Positions 48,154 through 56,913 of a DNA stretch of 64,000 nt are shown piece by piece. Within the stretch, counting starts at the first letter, position 1; every line of letters begins with the position of its first letter. The notes under the pieces were generated by a model. That model had not been told where the DNA came from. It ran no database searches and saw nothing but the letters and a program-made list of their open reading frames with translations. The translations under genes were made by a program, and so were the position numbers. The stretch is from Oceanospirillaceae bacterium (GTDB lineage Bacteria; Pseudomonadota; Gammaproteobacteria; Pseudomonadales; Oceanobacteraceae). The stretch spans positions 186,001 through 250,000 of the forward strand of contig PBQA01000016.1 of assembly GCA_002724925.1 (NCBI GenBank). Reading direction: 5' to 3'.

Positions 48154-49416
48154 TTAGTTCGAAATATCTGCAAACTTACCGCCGCTTTCCGCCAGCTGTT
48201 TCAGCAGTGGTGCCGGAGCACAGGCTTCACCGTGTTGTTCGGCAAGTGCCTCGGTACGCGCAAGAATATCGGCTAAACCGCATTCATCCGCATAGGCCAT
48301 CGGGCCACCGCGTTCTTTCGGGAAGCCATAACCATTCAGGTACACCTTATCGATGTCGGCACTGTTGCGGGCAATGCCTTCTTCAAGGATTTTCGCGCCT
48401 TCGTTAATGAGTGCCAGAATGCAGCGGTCGACGATCTCTTCATCGCTGATTTGACGACGCTCAAAGCCTGCTTTTTCTGACGTCTCGACGACTAAGGCTT
48501 CGACCGTTTCATCAACGATGGCTTCACGGCTGCCTTTTTCATAGCGGTAGTAACCCTTGCCGGATTTCTGGCCAAAGCGCTCCTGTTCACACAGTTGATT
48601 ATCCACTCGTACGTTCAGTTCTTCTGCTGAACCTTCTGGCAACTGCTCGCCCGAGAGCTGGCGCGAACGCCACTCAAGATCAATCCCAACAACGTCGTAC
48701 ATACGGAACGGCCCCATCGCCATACCGAAGTTCTGCAAGGCACTGTCTACCTGAGCCGGCAAGGCACCTTCGAGCAGCAGGCGACGAGCCTGAAAGACAT
48801 AGGGCTTAAGCATGCGGTTACCGATAAAGCCATGGCAGTTACCGGCAACAACAGCGACCTTACCGATATGCTGACCCAGCTCTTCGGCTAACTTGAGAAC
48901 CGCAGGAGCAGTTTTCTCACCGCGCACGATTTCGAGTAGCTTCATGATGTGCGCCGGGCTGAAGAAATGTAAACCGAGCACCTGCTCTGGGCGAGAGGTT
49001 GCCGCGGCAATCGCATCAACATCGAGGTATGACGTGTTGGTCGCCAGGATGGCGTTCGCGTTCAGCGTCTCATCCAATTGCTTGAAGATCGTCTTTTTGA
49101 GGTCGATGTTTTCGTATACGGCTTCAATCGCCAGCTGAACGTCTGCAATTTCAGCGTAATCGCCACTCAGACTGAAACAAGCCAGGCGCTCATCCGCCTG
49201 AGCCTGCGTGATGCGTTCACGCTTCACCATCCCGGCATAGATGCCTTCGATGTAACTCATGGCTTGTGAACGAACCTCTTCATTCAGATCAAGCAGAGTG
49301 ACATTGATACCCGCATTAGCAAAAGAAATAGCGATGCCGCGCCCCATGGTACCGGCGCCAATCACTGCAACCTGTTGAATGTCGTTTACGTTTGAAGGGA
49401 GGTTTGCTTGAGTCAT
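48154..49416 (-). CDS. 3-Hydroxyacyl-CoA dehydrogenase
   Basis: NAD-dependent enzyme oxidising L-3-hydroxyacyl-CoA to 3-ketoacyl-CoA. 420 residues. N-terminal Rossmann QQVAVIGAGTMGRGIAISFANAG, catalytic HFFSPAHIMKLLEIVRG, NCHGFIGNRML linker, then two C-terminal dimerisation domains (the second contains YLNGYGFPKERGGPM). The enoyl-CoA hydratase half found in FadB/FadJ is missing, so it is a stand-alone or short-form enzyme. It is the first gene of the operon, divergent from the LysR regulator with 134 bases between. Confidence 0.94.
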   Translation of the reverse strand: MTQANLPSNVNDIQQVAVIGAGTMGRGIAISFANAGINVTLLDLNEEVRSQAMSYIEGIYAGMVKRERITQAQADERLACFSLSGDYAEIADVQLAIEAVYENIDLKKTIFKQLDETLNANAILATNTSYLDVDAIAAATSRPEQVLGLHFFSPAHIMKLLEIVRGEKTAPAVLKLAEELGQHIGKVAVVAGNCHGFIGNRMLKPYVFQARRLLLEGALPAQVDSALQNFGMAMGPFRMYDVVGIDLEWRSRQLSGEQLPEGSAEELNVRVDNQLCEQERFGQKSGKGYYRYEKGSREAIVDETVEALVVETSEKAGFERRQISDEEIVDRCILALINEGAKILEEGIARNSADIDKVYLNGYGFPKERGGPMAYADECGLADILARTEALAEQHGEACAPAPLLKQLAESGGKFADISN

Positions 49417-49550
49417 ATACCTTGCCTGTCCCGTGTGTTATCCGGGTTACTATTAAGTTGTTATGCTTGTTCGATCAGTTTCTCGGCTCATTCTGACCAA
49501 GATTGAAGAAGCACATGAAATTAAACATAGTGATATAGCTTATTGTGATG

Positions 49551-50453
49551 ATGAATATCCGCAACTTTGACCTGAACCTGCTGGTCATCTTCGACGCACT
49601 TATGCGCGAACGCAATGTGTCGCGGGTCGCCGACCAGCTGGCTCTGAGCCAACCGGCCATCAGCAACGCTCTCAACCGTCTGCGCAGCCTGCTTGATGAC
49701 CAGTTGCTCATCCGTACGGCACAAGGCATGCAGCCGACCGCGTTGGCATTGTCACTGGAAGCACCTATACGTCAGGCCATTCAACAGATTGAGACCACTC
49801 TGTCGGGAGGTCATCAATTTGACCCTCAATCCAGCCGCAGACGTTTCCGTATCGCCACTACAGACTACGCCGAACTGGCGCTGATGCCACGTTTATTGGC
49901 TTACATGCGCACAACAGCACCCGGCATCGAATTCGACATCCTTGACCTGCCACCAGATACGCCTACGAAAGCACTGGAGGATGGCAACCTCGATCTCTGT
50001 ATCGGGCGTTTTGGCGAACTGCCGCCCCGTATCCGTCGCACGCCATTTCTGAAAGAGAACCTGGTCGTCGCTTACGACCCACAACAGCTCGATCTGACCA
50101 CTGGGCTTGATCTCGACCAGTTTCTTGCCCTGCGCCATATTTGGGTATCCGGCGGACAGCACCGTGGCGTTGTTGATATGTGGCTCGACGATAATAATCT
50201 TGAGCGTGACATCGTCCTTGTGACCCCAAATTACCTGGGCGCTACCCACCTGATCATAGGCAACGATATGGTGGTTGTACTGCCCAAGCGTATGGCAGAT
50301 CAGTATTCTGGCCTGCTGCCCATCAAGCTTGCCCCTCTGCCTTTGCCGATTCCTCCGTTTGATGTGGATATCATCACATCGTCCCTTCGTGGTGACGACC
50401 TCGCGCTGGACTGGCTTATCGGCACACTGCAGCAGGAATTTACCGCAATCTGA
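49551..50453 (+). CDS. LysR-family transcriptional regulator
   Basis: Probable regulator of the divergent catabolic operon. It begins with three start codons in tandem (GTG 49545, ATG 49548, ATG 49551). I use the last, MNIRNFDLNLLVIFDAL, as family proteins start there; no clear ribosome binding site separates them. About 300 residues: winged HTH in residues 1-65 (NVSRVADQLALSQPAISNALNRLR), then a periplasmic-binding-protein-like effector domain. The effector is unknown, possibly an operon substrate or acyl-CoA. It is separated from the downstream photolyase operon by 105 bases with its own operator-like repeats, so it need not regulate that operon. Confidence 0.92.
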   Translation: MNIRNFDLNLLVIFDALMRERNVSRVADQLALSQPAISNALNRLRSLLDDQLLIRTAQGMQPTALALSLEAPIRQAIQQIETTLSGGHQFDPQSSRRRFRIATTDYAELALMPRLLAYMRTTAPGIEFDILDLPPDTPTKALEDGNLDLCIGRFGELPPRIRRTPFLKENLVVAYDPQQLDLTTGLDLDQFLALRHIWVSGGQHRGVVDMWLDDNNLERDIVLVTPNYLGATHLIIGNDMVVVLPKRMADQYSGLLPIKLAPLPLPIPPFDVDIITSSLRGDDLALDWLIGTLQQEFTAI

Positions 50454-50514
50454 CCAACAGACAGCTCTGGTAGTCTGCGTTGGCAGGCTCGCACACTGGC
50501 AAATCCAGCCATAT

Positions 50515-50557
50515 AGTTATACATTAGTTATACTTTCAAACGTAGAAATGTATAACT
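50515..50557 (+). promoter_or_regulatory. Operator-like repeats before the photolyase operon
   Basis: AGTTATACAT (50515-50524), AGTTATAC (50526-50533) and ATGTATAACT (50548-50557) lie directly before the first start codon. The third is the exact reverse complement of the first, and the second is a direct copy. The block leaves no Shine-Dalgarno, so translation may be leaderless or nearly so. A TATACT within the block could be the -10 element. Confidence 0.6.
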
Positions 50558-50558
50558 T

Positions 50559-52088
50559 ATGCGCCTCGGGCTGATTCTCGGTGATCAACTGACTCATGAC
50601 CTCGCTAGTCTTCGCGTCCTCGACCCGAAGGTCGATCGCCTGATCATGGCCGAGGTCCGCGACGAAGCCACCTACGTCAAACACCACAAACAGAAGATAG
50701 CCCTGCTGTTCAGCGCCATGCGTCACTTCGCGCAGGAGTTGAGAGATGCTGGCTGGCAGGTCGATTACTACGAGTACAATTCACAGGGAAACTTCAAATC
50801 CCTGTTTGATGTGGTGGCACATTACACCAAAGAGTACTCAGCAGAACGGCTGGTTCTGACTCAATGTGGTGAATACCGACTTCAGAATGCCATGGATCGC
50901 GAGTGGTCAAAGGCCCTGAATATTCCAGTGGAGGTCTATGGCGACGATCGTTTTATTGCGACGACCAAAGAGTTTGCTGACTGGGCAGACGGCCGTAAGC
51001 AATTACGCATGGAATACTTTTATCGGGAAATGCGCCGTAAAACCGGCTATCTGATGAAAGATGGCGAGCCCGAAGGCGGACAATGGAACTACGACGCGGA
51101 CAACCGCAAAAAGTGGGATGGAAAAACCCCCTTCCCTAACCCTCCGGTATTTGAGCGCGATGATATCGACCGGGAAGTCATCAAACTTGTTGAAGAAAAC
51201 TTCGACGATCACCCCGGCTCCCTTGAAGACTTTCATTGGGCGACGACAAAAGCACAGGCCTCAACCGCACTGGGCTTTTTTATTCAGCATTGCCTGACGA
51301 ATTTTGGTGATTTTCAGGATGCCATGGTGCGTGGTGAAAAGGCCTTGTTCCATAGCCTGCTATCACCCTACCTGAACTGCGGCTTACTGACCGCAAAACA
51401 AGTATGTGATGCCGCCCAACGTGCCTGGAACGATGATCGTGCTCCGCTTAATGCAGTAGAAGGTTTTATTCGCCAGATTATCGGCTGGCGCGAGTACGTA
51501 CGAGGCATTTACTGGCTACACATGCCCCGCTACGCGAAACAGAATACTTTAAAGAACAAGCGCTCACTGCCCCGCTATTACTGGGATGGCAACACTAAAA
51601 TGGCCTGCATGTCGGACTGTTTTAAAAATACGTTTGATCATGCTTATGCGCATCATATTCAGCGTTTAATGGTCACGGGAAATTTTGCCCTGCTGACCGG
51701 CATTAAGCCCGAAGAAATCTGCGACTGGTATCTGGCGGTGTATGCCGATGCGTACGACTGGGTCGAACTTCCTAACACCCTCGGAATGGTCATGCATGCG
51801 GACGGTGGCTACCTCGGCAGTAAGCCCTACGCTGCATCCGGCAACTACATTCATAAAATGTCGGATTATTGCTCCCACTGCCACTACTCGGTCAAAACCC
51901 AGATAGAAGAAGACAGCTGCCCGTTCAATAGCCTCTATTGGCATTTCATTGACCGACATCGTGATGACTTTAAAAACAATCATCGTATGGGAATGATTTA
52001 CCGGACTCTCGATAAGATGAAAGACGACAAAAAGGATCGGATTATTGCCCGCGCCGACGATCTTCTGAGTCGCCTGGATAATCTCTGA
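50559..52088 (+). CDS. FeS-BCP / CryPro-type photolyase-cryptochrome
   Basis: Flavin photoreceptor enzyme of the iron-sulfur bacterial cryptochrome and photolyase class, whose characterised members repair (6-4) photoproducts using light. 509 residues. N-terminal alpha/beta antenna domain begins MRLGLILGDQLTHDLASL. Helical FAD domain contains GFIRQIIGWREYVRGIYW and TGIKPEEICDWYLAVYADAYDWVELPNTLGM. The four cluster Cys are visible as one in MACMSDCF plus YCSHC and EEDSCPFN. First gene of a four-gene operon with two other photolyase homologues. Repair of (6-4) lesions is inferred from the class. Confidence 0.93.
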   Translation: MRLGLILGDQLTHDLASLRVLDPKVDRLIMAEVRDEATYVKHHKQKIALLFSAMRHFAQELRDAGWQVDYYEYNSQGNFKSLFDVVAHYTKEYSAERLVLTQCGEYRLQNAMDREWSKALNIPVEVYGDDRFIATTKEFADWADGRKQLRMEYFYREMRRKTGYLMKDGEPEGGQWNYDADNRKKWDGKTPFPNPPVFERDDIDREVIKLVEENFDDHPGSLEDFHWATTKAQASTALGFFIQHCLTNFGDFQDAMVRGEKALFHSLLSPYLNCGLLTAKQVCDAAQRAWNDDRAPLNAVEGFIRQIIGWREYVRGIYWLHMPRYAKQNTLKNKRSLPRYYWDGNTKMACMSDCFKNTFDHAYAHHIQRLMVTGNFALLTGIKPEEICDWYLAVYADAYDWVELPNTLGMVMHADGGYLGSKPYAASGNYIHKMSDYCSHCHYSVKTQIEEDSCPFNSLYWHFIDRHRDDFKNNHRMGMIYRTLDKMKDDKKDRIIARADDLLSRLDNL

Positions 52089-52089
52089 T

Positions 52090-52278
52090 ATGGCACATAA
52101 AAAAGCAAACCTACCAGAGAAGAACTGTGCTCATTGTGAACGACCATTTTGCTGGCGGCGAAAATGGGCGCGTGACTGGGACAACGTTCGCTATTGCTCG
52201 CAACGTTGTAAGCGTGCAGCCAAATCAGCGCCAGCTGCAAATCTGTGCGCAAGCGCGAGTGTGGAGGACGAGTTCTGA
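52090..52278 (+). CDS. DUF2256 small zinc-finger-like protein
   Basis: 62 residues with the DUF2256 pattern KNCAHCERPFCWRRKWARDWDNVRYCSQRCK: two Cys pairs around a Trp/Arg-rich core, probably binding zinc. The family often sits beside FeS-type photolyases, but its function is unknown. It starts one base after the photolyase stop and its own stop overlaps the next start (TGATG), so all are translated in a chain. Confidence 0.9.
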   Translation: MAHKKANLPEKNCAHCERPFCWRRKWARDWDNVRYCSQRCKRAAKSAPAANLCASASVEDEF

Positions 52279-53663
52279 TGCAGAAGACGACCCAAGTATT
52301 GTGGCTGCGGAATGATCTGCGTCTGCATGACCACGAGGGATTCCGGCTTGCCGTTGAAGACGGTGCGCCGCTGGCCGTTGTTTATATCTTACCTGAGCAT
52401 TGGCTGACGACAGACGACGATGGCATGAGCAGGCTGGGTAGCGCTAAAGCACATTTTTTACGCGCCTCACTGATTGACCTTCATCGACAACTTGAAGATC
52501 AGACCATTAACTTCCATATGTACCACGGCCACCCGGTCGATATTATCACGCGCCTGCGGGATGAACTCTGTGGTGATATGAAACTGCTGACAGCCGATGC
52601 ACAGGCCCCTGAAGAACGCCAATGGCTTGAAGCCATCAAAAACTATGACATCGACCTGGTGACCTATGAGAGTCAGACACTGTTCAGTCAAACTCAAGTA
52701 GAGTCACTACTGAACGACTTTCCTGCGTCTTTCTCTAAATTCCGTAAAACGGTAGAGAAATGGCCAGATAAATTTTTTATTCCGGAAAGTAAAGAAGCAA
52801 CACGTCTCCTGATTCATGAACAACCACTGAGGACCAGCGCATCCATCAGTTGGCCGCAAAGCGAATACGCTGTTTCGCTTGGCTGTCAGGGGGGAGAAAG
52901 ACCAGGAAAAGCCTGGTTAAACCGCTATCTATGGCAAGAAAAAGCCATCTCCCATTACAAAGAAACACGGAATGCGCTGACTGGCGAACTGTTCAGTAGT
53001 CACTTCAGTCCGTGGCTGGCATGGGGGTGTCTGTCACCGCGATACATCTGGCACGAAATACTGAAGTACGAGGCCAGCTATGGAGAAAACGAACATACCT
53101 ATTGGCTGAGGTTCGAACTACTCTGGCGCGAGTATTTCCACTGGTCTATGCGTGTACATGGTGAACGCCTGTTTGCACGCTCTGGCATTCAGAGAAAAAG
53201 CATTGAGGCGTCAGAAAACAGCGTCCATTGGCAGGCCTGGTGCAACGCCAGCACTGGCGTCCCTATGATTGACGCAGGACTGCGAGAACTCAGACATTCC
53301 GGATTTGTTTCTAACCGACTACGTCAGAACATGGCCAGCTATTTTATCCATCAACTCAAGCTGGACTGGCGCCTAGGGGCTCGGTGGTTTGAGATGTACC
53401 TGTGCGATTTTGATGTCGCCAGCAATTACGGTAATTGGTCTTACCTTGCAGGTGTGGGTCATGACCCAAGACCGGTTCGTGAGTTCAACCTGAACAAGCA
53501 GCTGCAGCAGTATGATCCGGAACTCAGCCATATCCGCCGTTGGTGCCCGGAAATTGAAGAGAATAGTCTGCAGGAAATTCTCGATCATCAGGCTGGAAGA
53601 AAACTGCTCGCGTCTTTCCCCCCTCCCGTCGTCACCGTTCCTGCTTTCGATCTCACATCATGA
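52278..53663 (+). CDS. DASH-type cryptochrome / photolyase
   Basis: Flavoprotein of the CRY-DASH group, members of which repair cyclobutane dimers in single-stranded or looped DNA and may act as blue-light sensors. I start at 52278 (MQKTTQVLWLRNDLRLHDHEG), overlapping the DUF2256 stop by one base, with GTGGAGGA upstream. This gives 461 residues. FAD-domain signatures HYKETRNALTGELFSSHFSPWLAWGCLSPR and DFDVASNYGNWSYLAGVGHDPR are intact, including the flavin-proximal Asn. Third gene of the operon. Compared with its neighbours it is the most canonical in its active site. Confidence 0.93.
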   Translation: MQKTTQVLWLRNDLRLHDHEGFRLAVEDGAPLAVVYILPEHWLTTDDDGMSRLGSAKAHFLRASLIDLHRQLEDQTINFHMYHGHPVDIITRLRDELCGDMKLLTADAQAPEERQWLEAIKNYDIDLVTYESQTLFSQTQVESLLNDFPASFSKFRKTVEKWPDKFFIPESKEATRLLIHEQPLRTSASISWPQSEYAVSLGCQGGERPGKAWLNRYLWQEKAISHYKETRNALTGELFSSHFSPWLAWGCLSPRYIWHEILKYEASYGENEHTYWLRFELLWREYFHWSMRVHGERLFARSGIQRKSIEASENSVHWQAWCNASTGVPMIDAGLRELRHSGFVSNRLRQNMASYFIHQLKLDWRLGARWFEMYLCDFDVASNYGNWSYLAGVGHDPRPVREFNLNKQLQQYDPELSHIRRWCPEIEENSLQEILDHQAGRKLLASFPPPVVTVPAFDLTS

Positions 53664-55183
53664 CCCAGATCGTCTGGTTTAAGCGTGACTTACGACTTGA
53701 GGATCACGCAGCGCTCTGGCATGCCGCACAATCAGGCACTGTTCTGGCTCTGTATATTTTTGAGCCGGATTACTGGCAACTGGATGACACCAGTCAGCGC
53801 CAGTGGGCCTTCACACGAGAAGCATTGATCGATCTGAATAAACAGCTGAAAAAAATTGGCGGCGAGCTTATCTGTATGAGCGGTGATGCGGTGCTTCGTT
53901 TTAATAAGCTCGCAGAAAGCCTGACCATTCAAGGTGTTCATAGCCACGAAGAGACCGGGAACCTCTGGACCTACTCACGTGACCTGAAGCTGAAAAAGCT
54001 ACTGAAGAAATCAAATATTCCATGGACAGAGTACCCACAGAATGGTGTACGACGCCCTCATGGTAGTCGCGATAACTGGGCATCTCATTGGAATCAATGG
54101 ATGACGCAGGCGCAATATCCAAAGCCTGAGCACATTCATTTTCTGGCCGTAAATAGAAATGACGATTTTCTGAAGCCTGAACAATTACCAGAACGTGTTT
54201 CCTGCCATCTGCCTGACGTGGCGAACCCACAACACGGAGGGCGGGCTGCTGGTTTAAGTGTACTCTCAGACTTTCTGAACCAACGTGGGGAATATTATCG
54301 CGGCTCAATCAGTTCGCCGCTGACCGCAGAAACAGGCTGTTCACGTTTGAGCCCCTATCTGGCACTTGGCTGCATCGGTATGCGCGAACTGGTTCAGGCC
54401 GTCAGGACCCGACGCAGATCCGCAGAAGGACGCTGGAAGGCCAGTTTATCCGCCTTTGAATCCCGGCTCTGGTGGCACTGCCATTTTATTCAGAAGCTCG
54501 AAGATCAGCCGGATATGGAAATTCACAATCTGCATCCTCTGACAGAGCAACTCAACCGCCCCTTCGATGAGGCAAAGTTCGAGGCCTGGAAAACGGGCAA
54601 CACGGGCTGGCCAATGGTCGACGCCTCTATGCGCTATTTAATTGCCAACGGCTGGGTTAACTTCCGCATGCGCGCCATGCTTATTTCAATTGCGTCTTAT
54701 CCTCTCGCACTGCCCTGGCAACCTGTATCGCGCTATCTGGCATCACTGTTTACCGATTACGAGCCGGGTATTCATTACCCGCAGGTGCAGATGCAGGCAG
54801 GCACTACCGGGATTAATATTCCACGTATGTACAACCCTATCCTGCAGGCGCAAAGGCTGGATGCCAAAGGGTTGTTTGTGCGTCGTTGGGTGCCCGAATT
54901 AGAGCATGTCTCAGATCAGTGGATATTCGAGCCCTGGTTGATGCCACGCTCACTTCAGGAAAAATCAAACTGCATTATTGGTAAGGATTACCCCACTCCT
55001 CTGGTCGACTTCGCTGCGGCAACCCGACAAGCGCGGGCAGACCTGAAGTCTGTTCGTGACTCTGAATTTTTTACCACCGCTCAGGTTATTGGCGAGAAGC
55101 ATGGCTCGCGTAAACGCAGTAACAACCGACATTCTTCAGGCAAAAAAAAGGCCCGCAGTGCGGGCCAAATGACGTTGTTTTAA
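53660..55183 (+). CDS. Photolyase-like FAD protein with altered flavin site
   Basis: 507 residues. The N-terminal antenna domain begins MTQIVWFKRDLRLEDHAAL as in class I photolyases. The helical domain has FESRLWWHCHFIQKLED and WKTGNTGWPMVDASMRYL. The canonical DxDxAxNNGGWQW flavin loop is replaced by DYEPGIHYPQVQMQ (from Asp366), placing His372 where the flavin-N5-facing Asn normally is. The end IPRMYNPILQAQRLDAKGLFVRRWVPEL is normal. The C-terminus is a basic Lys/Arg/Ser tail and ends QMTLF. The start overlaps the CRY-DASH stop (ATGA). It is in the photolyase superfamily, but dimer repair activity is uncertain. Its last codons overlap the pnt terminator. Confidence 0.88.
   Translation: MTQIVWFKRDLRLEDHAALWHAAQSGTVLALYIFEPDYWQLDDTSQRQWAFTREALIDLNKQLKKIGGELICMSGDAVLRFNKLAESLTIQGVHSHEETGNLWTYSRDLKLKKLLKKSNIPWTEYPQNGVRRPHGSRDNWASHWNQWMTQAQYPKPEHIHFLAVNRNDDFLKPEQLPERVSCHLPDVANPQHGGRAAGLSVLSDFLNQRGEYYRGSISSPLTAETGCSRLSPYLALGCIGMRELVQAVRTRRRSAEGRWKASLSAFESRLWWHCHFIQKLEDQPDMEIHNLHPLTEQLNRPFDEAKFEAWKTGNTGWPMVDASMRYLIANGWVNFRMRAMLISIASYPLALPWQPVSRYLASLFTDYEPGIHYPQVQMQAGTTGINIPRMYNPILQAQRLDAKGLFVRRWVPELEHVSDQWIFEPWLMPRSLQEKSNCIIGKDYPTPLVDFAAATRQARADLKSVRDSEFFTTAQVIGEKHGSRKRSNNRHSSGKKKARSAGQMTLF
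55142..55166 (-). terminator. Intrinsic terminator of the pnt operon, inside the photolyase gene
   Basis: On the minus strand GGCCCGC-ACT-GCGGGCC is followed by eight T, 28 bases after the pntB stop. The same bases encode KKKARSAG in the convergent photolyase-like gene. Confidence 0.9.
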
Positions 55184-55193
55184 ACAGCGAACT

Positions 55194-56603
55194 TTACAGG
55201 TCCTTCAACGCCGAAATTGTATCCTGCAGAACCTTCTTAGCATCGCCTGCCACCATGAGTGAGTTATCACGGATGAAGAGTTCGTTAGGAATACCTGCAA
55301 AGCCAGGTGACAGACCACGTTTAACAACAACGACAGTCTTAGCATGGTGCACATCGAGAATTGGCATACCGAAGATTGGTGAATTCGGATCTTCTGCAGC
55401 CGCTGGGTTAACCACGTCGTTCGCACCGAGAACAATCGCAACATCAGTCTGCGAGAATTCAGGGTTGATCGCGTCCATTTCTACCAGCTGGTCGTACGGT
55501 ACTTCTGCTTCTGCCAGAAGTACGTTCATGTGACCCGGCATACGACCGGCAACCGGGTGAATAGCGTATTTAACTTTCGCACCCTGTTTTTCCAGCATGC
55601 CCGCCAGTTCACGTGTTGCGTGCTGCGCCTGAGCGACGGCCAGACCGTAACCCGGTACGAATACGACGTTCTGAGCGCCATCAAGCAGCATCGCCAGCTC
55701 ATCAGCAGAAGAGAACTTCACTTTACCTTCGTAGAAAGCATCATTTTCTGAACGGCTTACGCCTGAGCTTTCAGACATAGAACCACCGAACAGTACGTTC
55801 GTCAGTGAGCGGTTCATTGCTTTACACATAATGCTGGTAAGGATGATGCCGGACGCACCTACTAAAGAACCAGTAATAATCAGACCATTGTTACCCAGTA
55901 CGAAACCTGCGGCAGCACCAGCCAGACCTGAGTATGAGTTCAACAGTGCAACAACCACCGGCATATCTGCGCCACCGATTGGCATCACCAGACAGATACC
56001 CAACACCAGACACAGAACAATCAGGCCAGCGATCAGCAGATCAGAGTTAACAGGATCAACCGCAGCGAAGTACGCGGCACCGGCCAACAATGCAGCCAGG
56101 CTCAGTTTTACAATCCACTTGAACAGGCGAACCTGCTTAGCATCACCGATTTTTCCTTTCAGTTTACCAACAGCAATAAAAGAACCGGTCAGAGTCACGG
56201 CACCGATCAGGATCGACAGAATAACGGCGATTGACCAATCGTAGGTAGGAACGAACTGACCCATTTCAGCCAGTTTCTGGCTTTCGAGATAGTTAGCAGA
56301 CGCCACCAGCAGGGATGCACCGCCACCAATACCGTTCAGAGCAGCAACCAGCTCCGGCATGTCAGTCATTGCGACTTTCTTGGCGATAAACGCACCAATC
56401 GTACCGCCAATCAGCACACCAATAATGATGTACTCGTAGCTCACGACATTGTGGTCCAGCAGAGCAGCAATGATCGCCACCAGCATACCGGTTGCAGACA
56501 TCTGGTTACCACGAACCGCTGTCTTTGGCTTGGTCATGCCTTTAATGCCGAGAATAAAGAGTACGGCGGCGACCAGATAACCGATGTTAATTACAGTTTC
56601 CAT
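55194..56603 (-). CDS. pntB: NAD(P) transhydrogenase subunit beta
   Basis: Inner-membrane subunit of proton-translocating transhydrogenase, which makes NADPH from NADH using the proton gradient. 469 residues: about nine TM helices, then the cytoplasmic NADP-binding domain III with VVFVPGYGLAVAQAQHATREL, MPGHMNVLLAEAEVPYDQL and VAIVLGANDVVNPAA. Last of a three-gene operon with a split alpha subunit, 14 bases after pntAb. Confidence 0.97.
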   Translation of the reverse strand: METVINIGYLVAAVLFILGIKGMTKPKTAVRGNQMSATGMLVAIIAALLDHNVVSYEYIIIGVLIGGTIGAFIAKKVAMTDMPELVAALNGIGGGASLLVASANYLESQKLAEMGQFVPTYDWSIAVILSILIGAVTLTGSFIAVGKLKGKIGDAKQVRLFKWIVKLSLAALLAGAAYFAAVDPVNSDLLIAGLIVLCLVLGICLVMPIGGADMPVVVALLNSYSGLAGAAAGFVLGNNGLIITGSLVGASGIILTSIMCKAMNRSLTNVLFGGSMSESSGVSRSENDAFYEGKVKFSSADELAMLLDGAQNVVFVPGYGLAVAQAQHATRELAGMLEKQGAKVKYAIHPVAGRMPGHMNVLLAEAEVPYDQLVEMDAINPEFSQTDVAIVLGANDVVNPAAAEDPNSPIFGMPILDVHHAKTVVVVKRGLSPGFAGIPNELFIRDNSLMVAGDAKKVLQDTISALKDL

Positions 56604-56617
56604 GAATTAATCGCCCC

Positions 56618-56902
56618 TTACTTCTTTTTAAACATGTTGAGCATGCGGTCAGTAACCATAAAGCCCGCCACAATATTAATGGTCGCCAGCGCGATCGCTG
56701 CCACACCCAGAACCGTCGACAGAACGGTGGTGTGCTCGCTGCCGCCAGAGCTGATGATGGCACCCACAACAACAATGCCCGAAATAGCGTTAGTGCCACT
56801 CATCAGTGGCGTGTGCAGTGTTGGTGGTACTTTATTAATCACTTCCACACCAACGAATACAGCCAGCACAAAAATCGTGAGGCTCAGGATAAACATTTCC
56901 AT
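56618..56902 (-). CDS. pntAb: NAD(P) transhydrogenase alpha-2 (membrane) subunit
   Basis: 94 residues with three TM helices (ILSLTIFVLAVFVGVEVI, AISGIVVVGAIISSG, VLGVAAIALATINIVAGFMV) and the conserved PPTLHTPLMSGTNAISG. This corresponds to the C-terminal part of E. coli PntA. It is encoded separately, as in Rhodospirillum and many pseudomonads. It sits between pntAa (11 bases) and pntB. The ending RMLNMFKKK is typical. Confidence 0.96.
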   Translation of the reverse strand: MEMFILSLTIFVLAVFVGVEVINKVPPTLHTPLMSGTNAISGIVVVGAIISSGGSEHTTVLSTVLGVAAIALATINIVAGFMVTDRMLNMFKKK

Positions 56903-56913
56903 AAGACTACTCC

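Noticed and set aside
49417-49550. T-N11-A LysR box between the LysR gene and the catabolic operon
   Set aside because: An ATA-N11-TAT stretch is present, but it does not fit the T-N11-A rule and AT-rich sequence makes chance likely.
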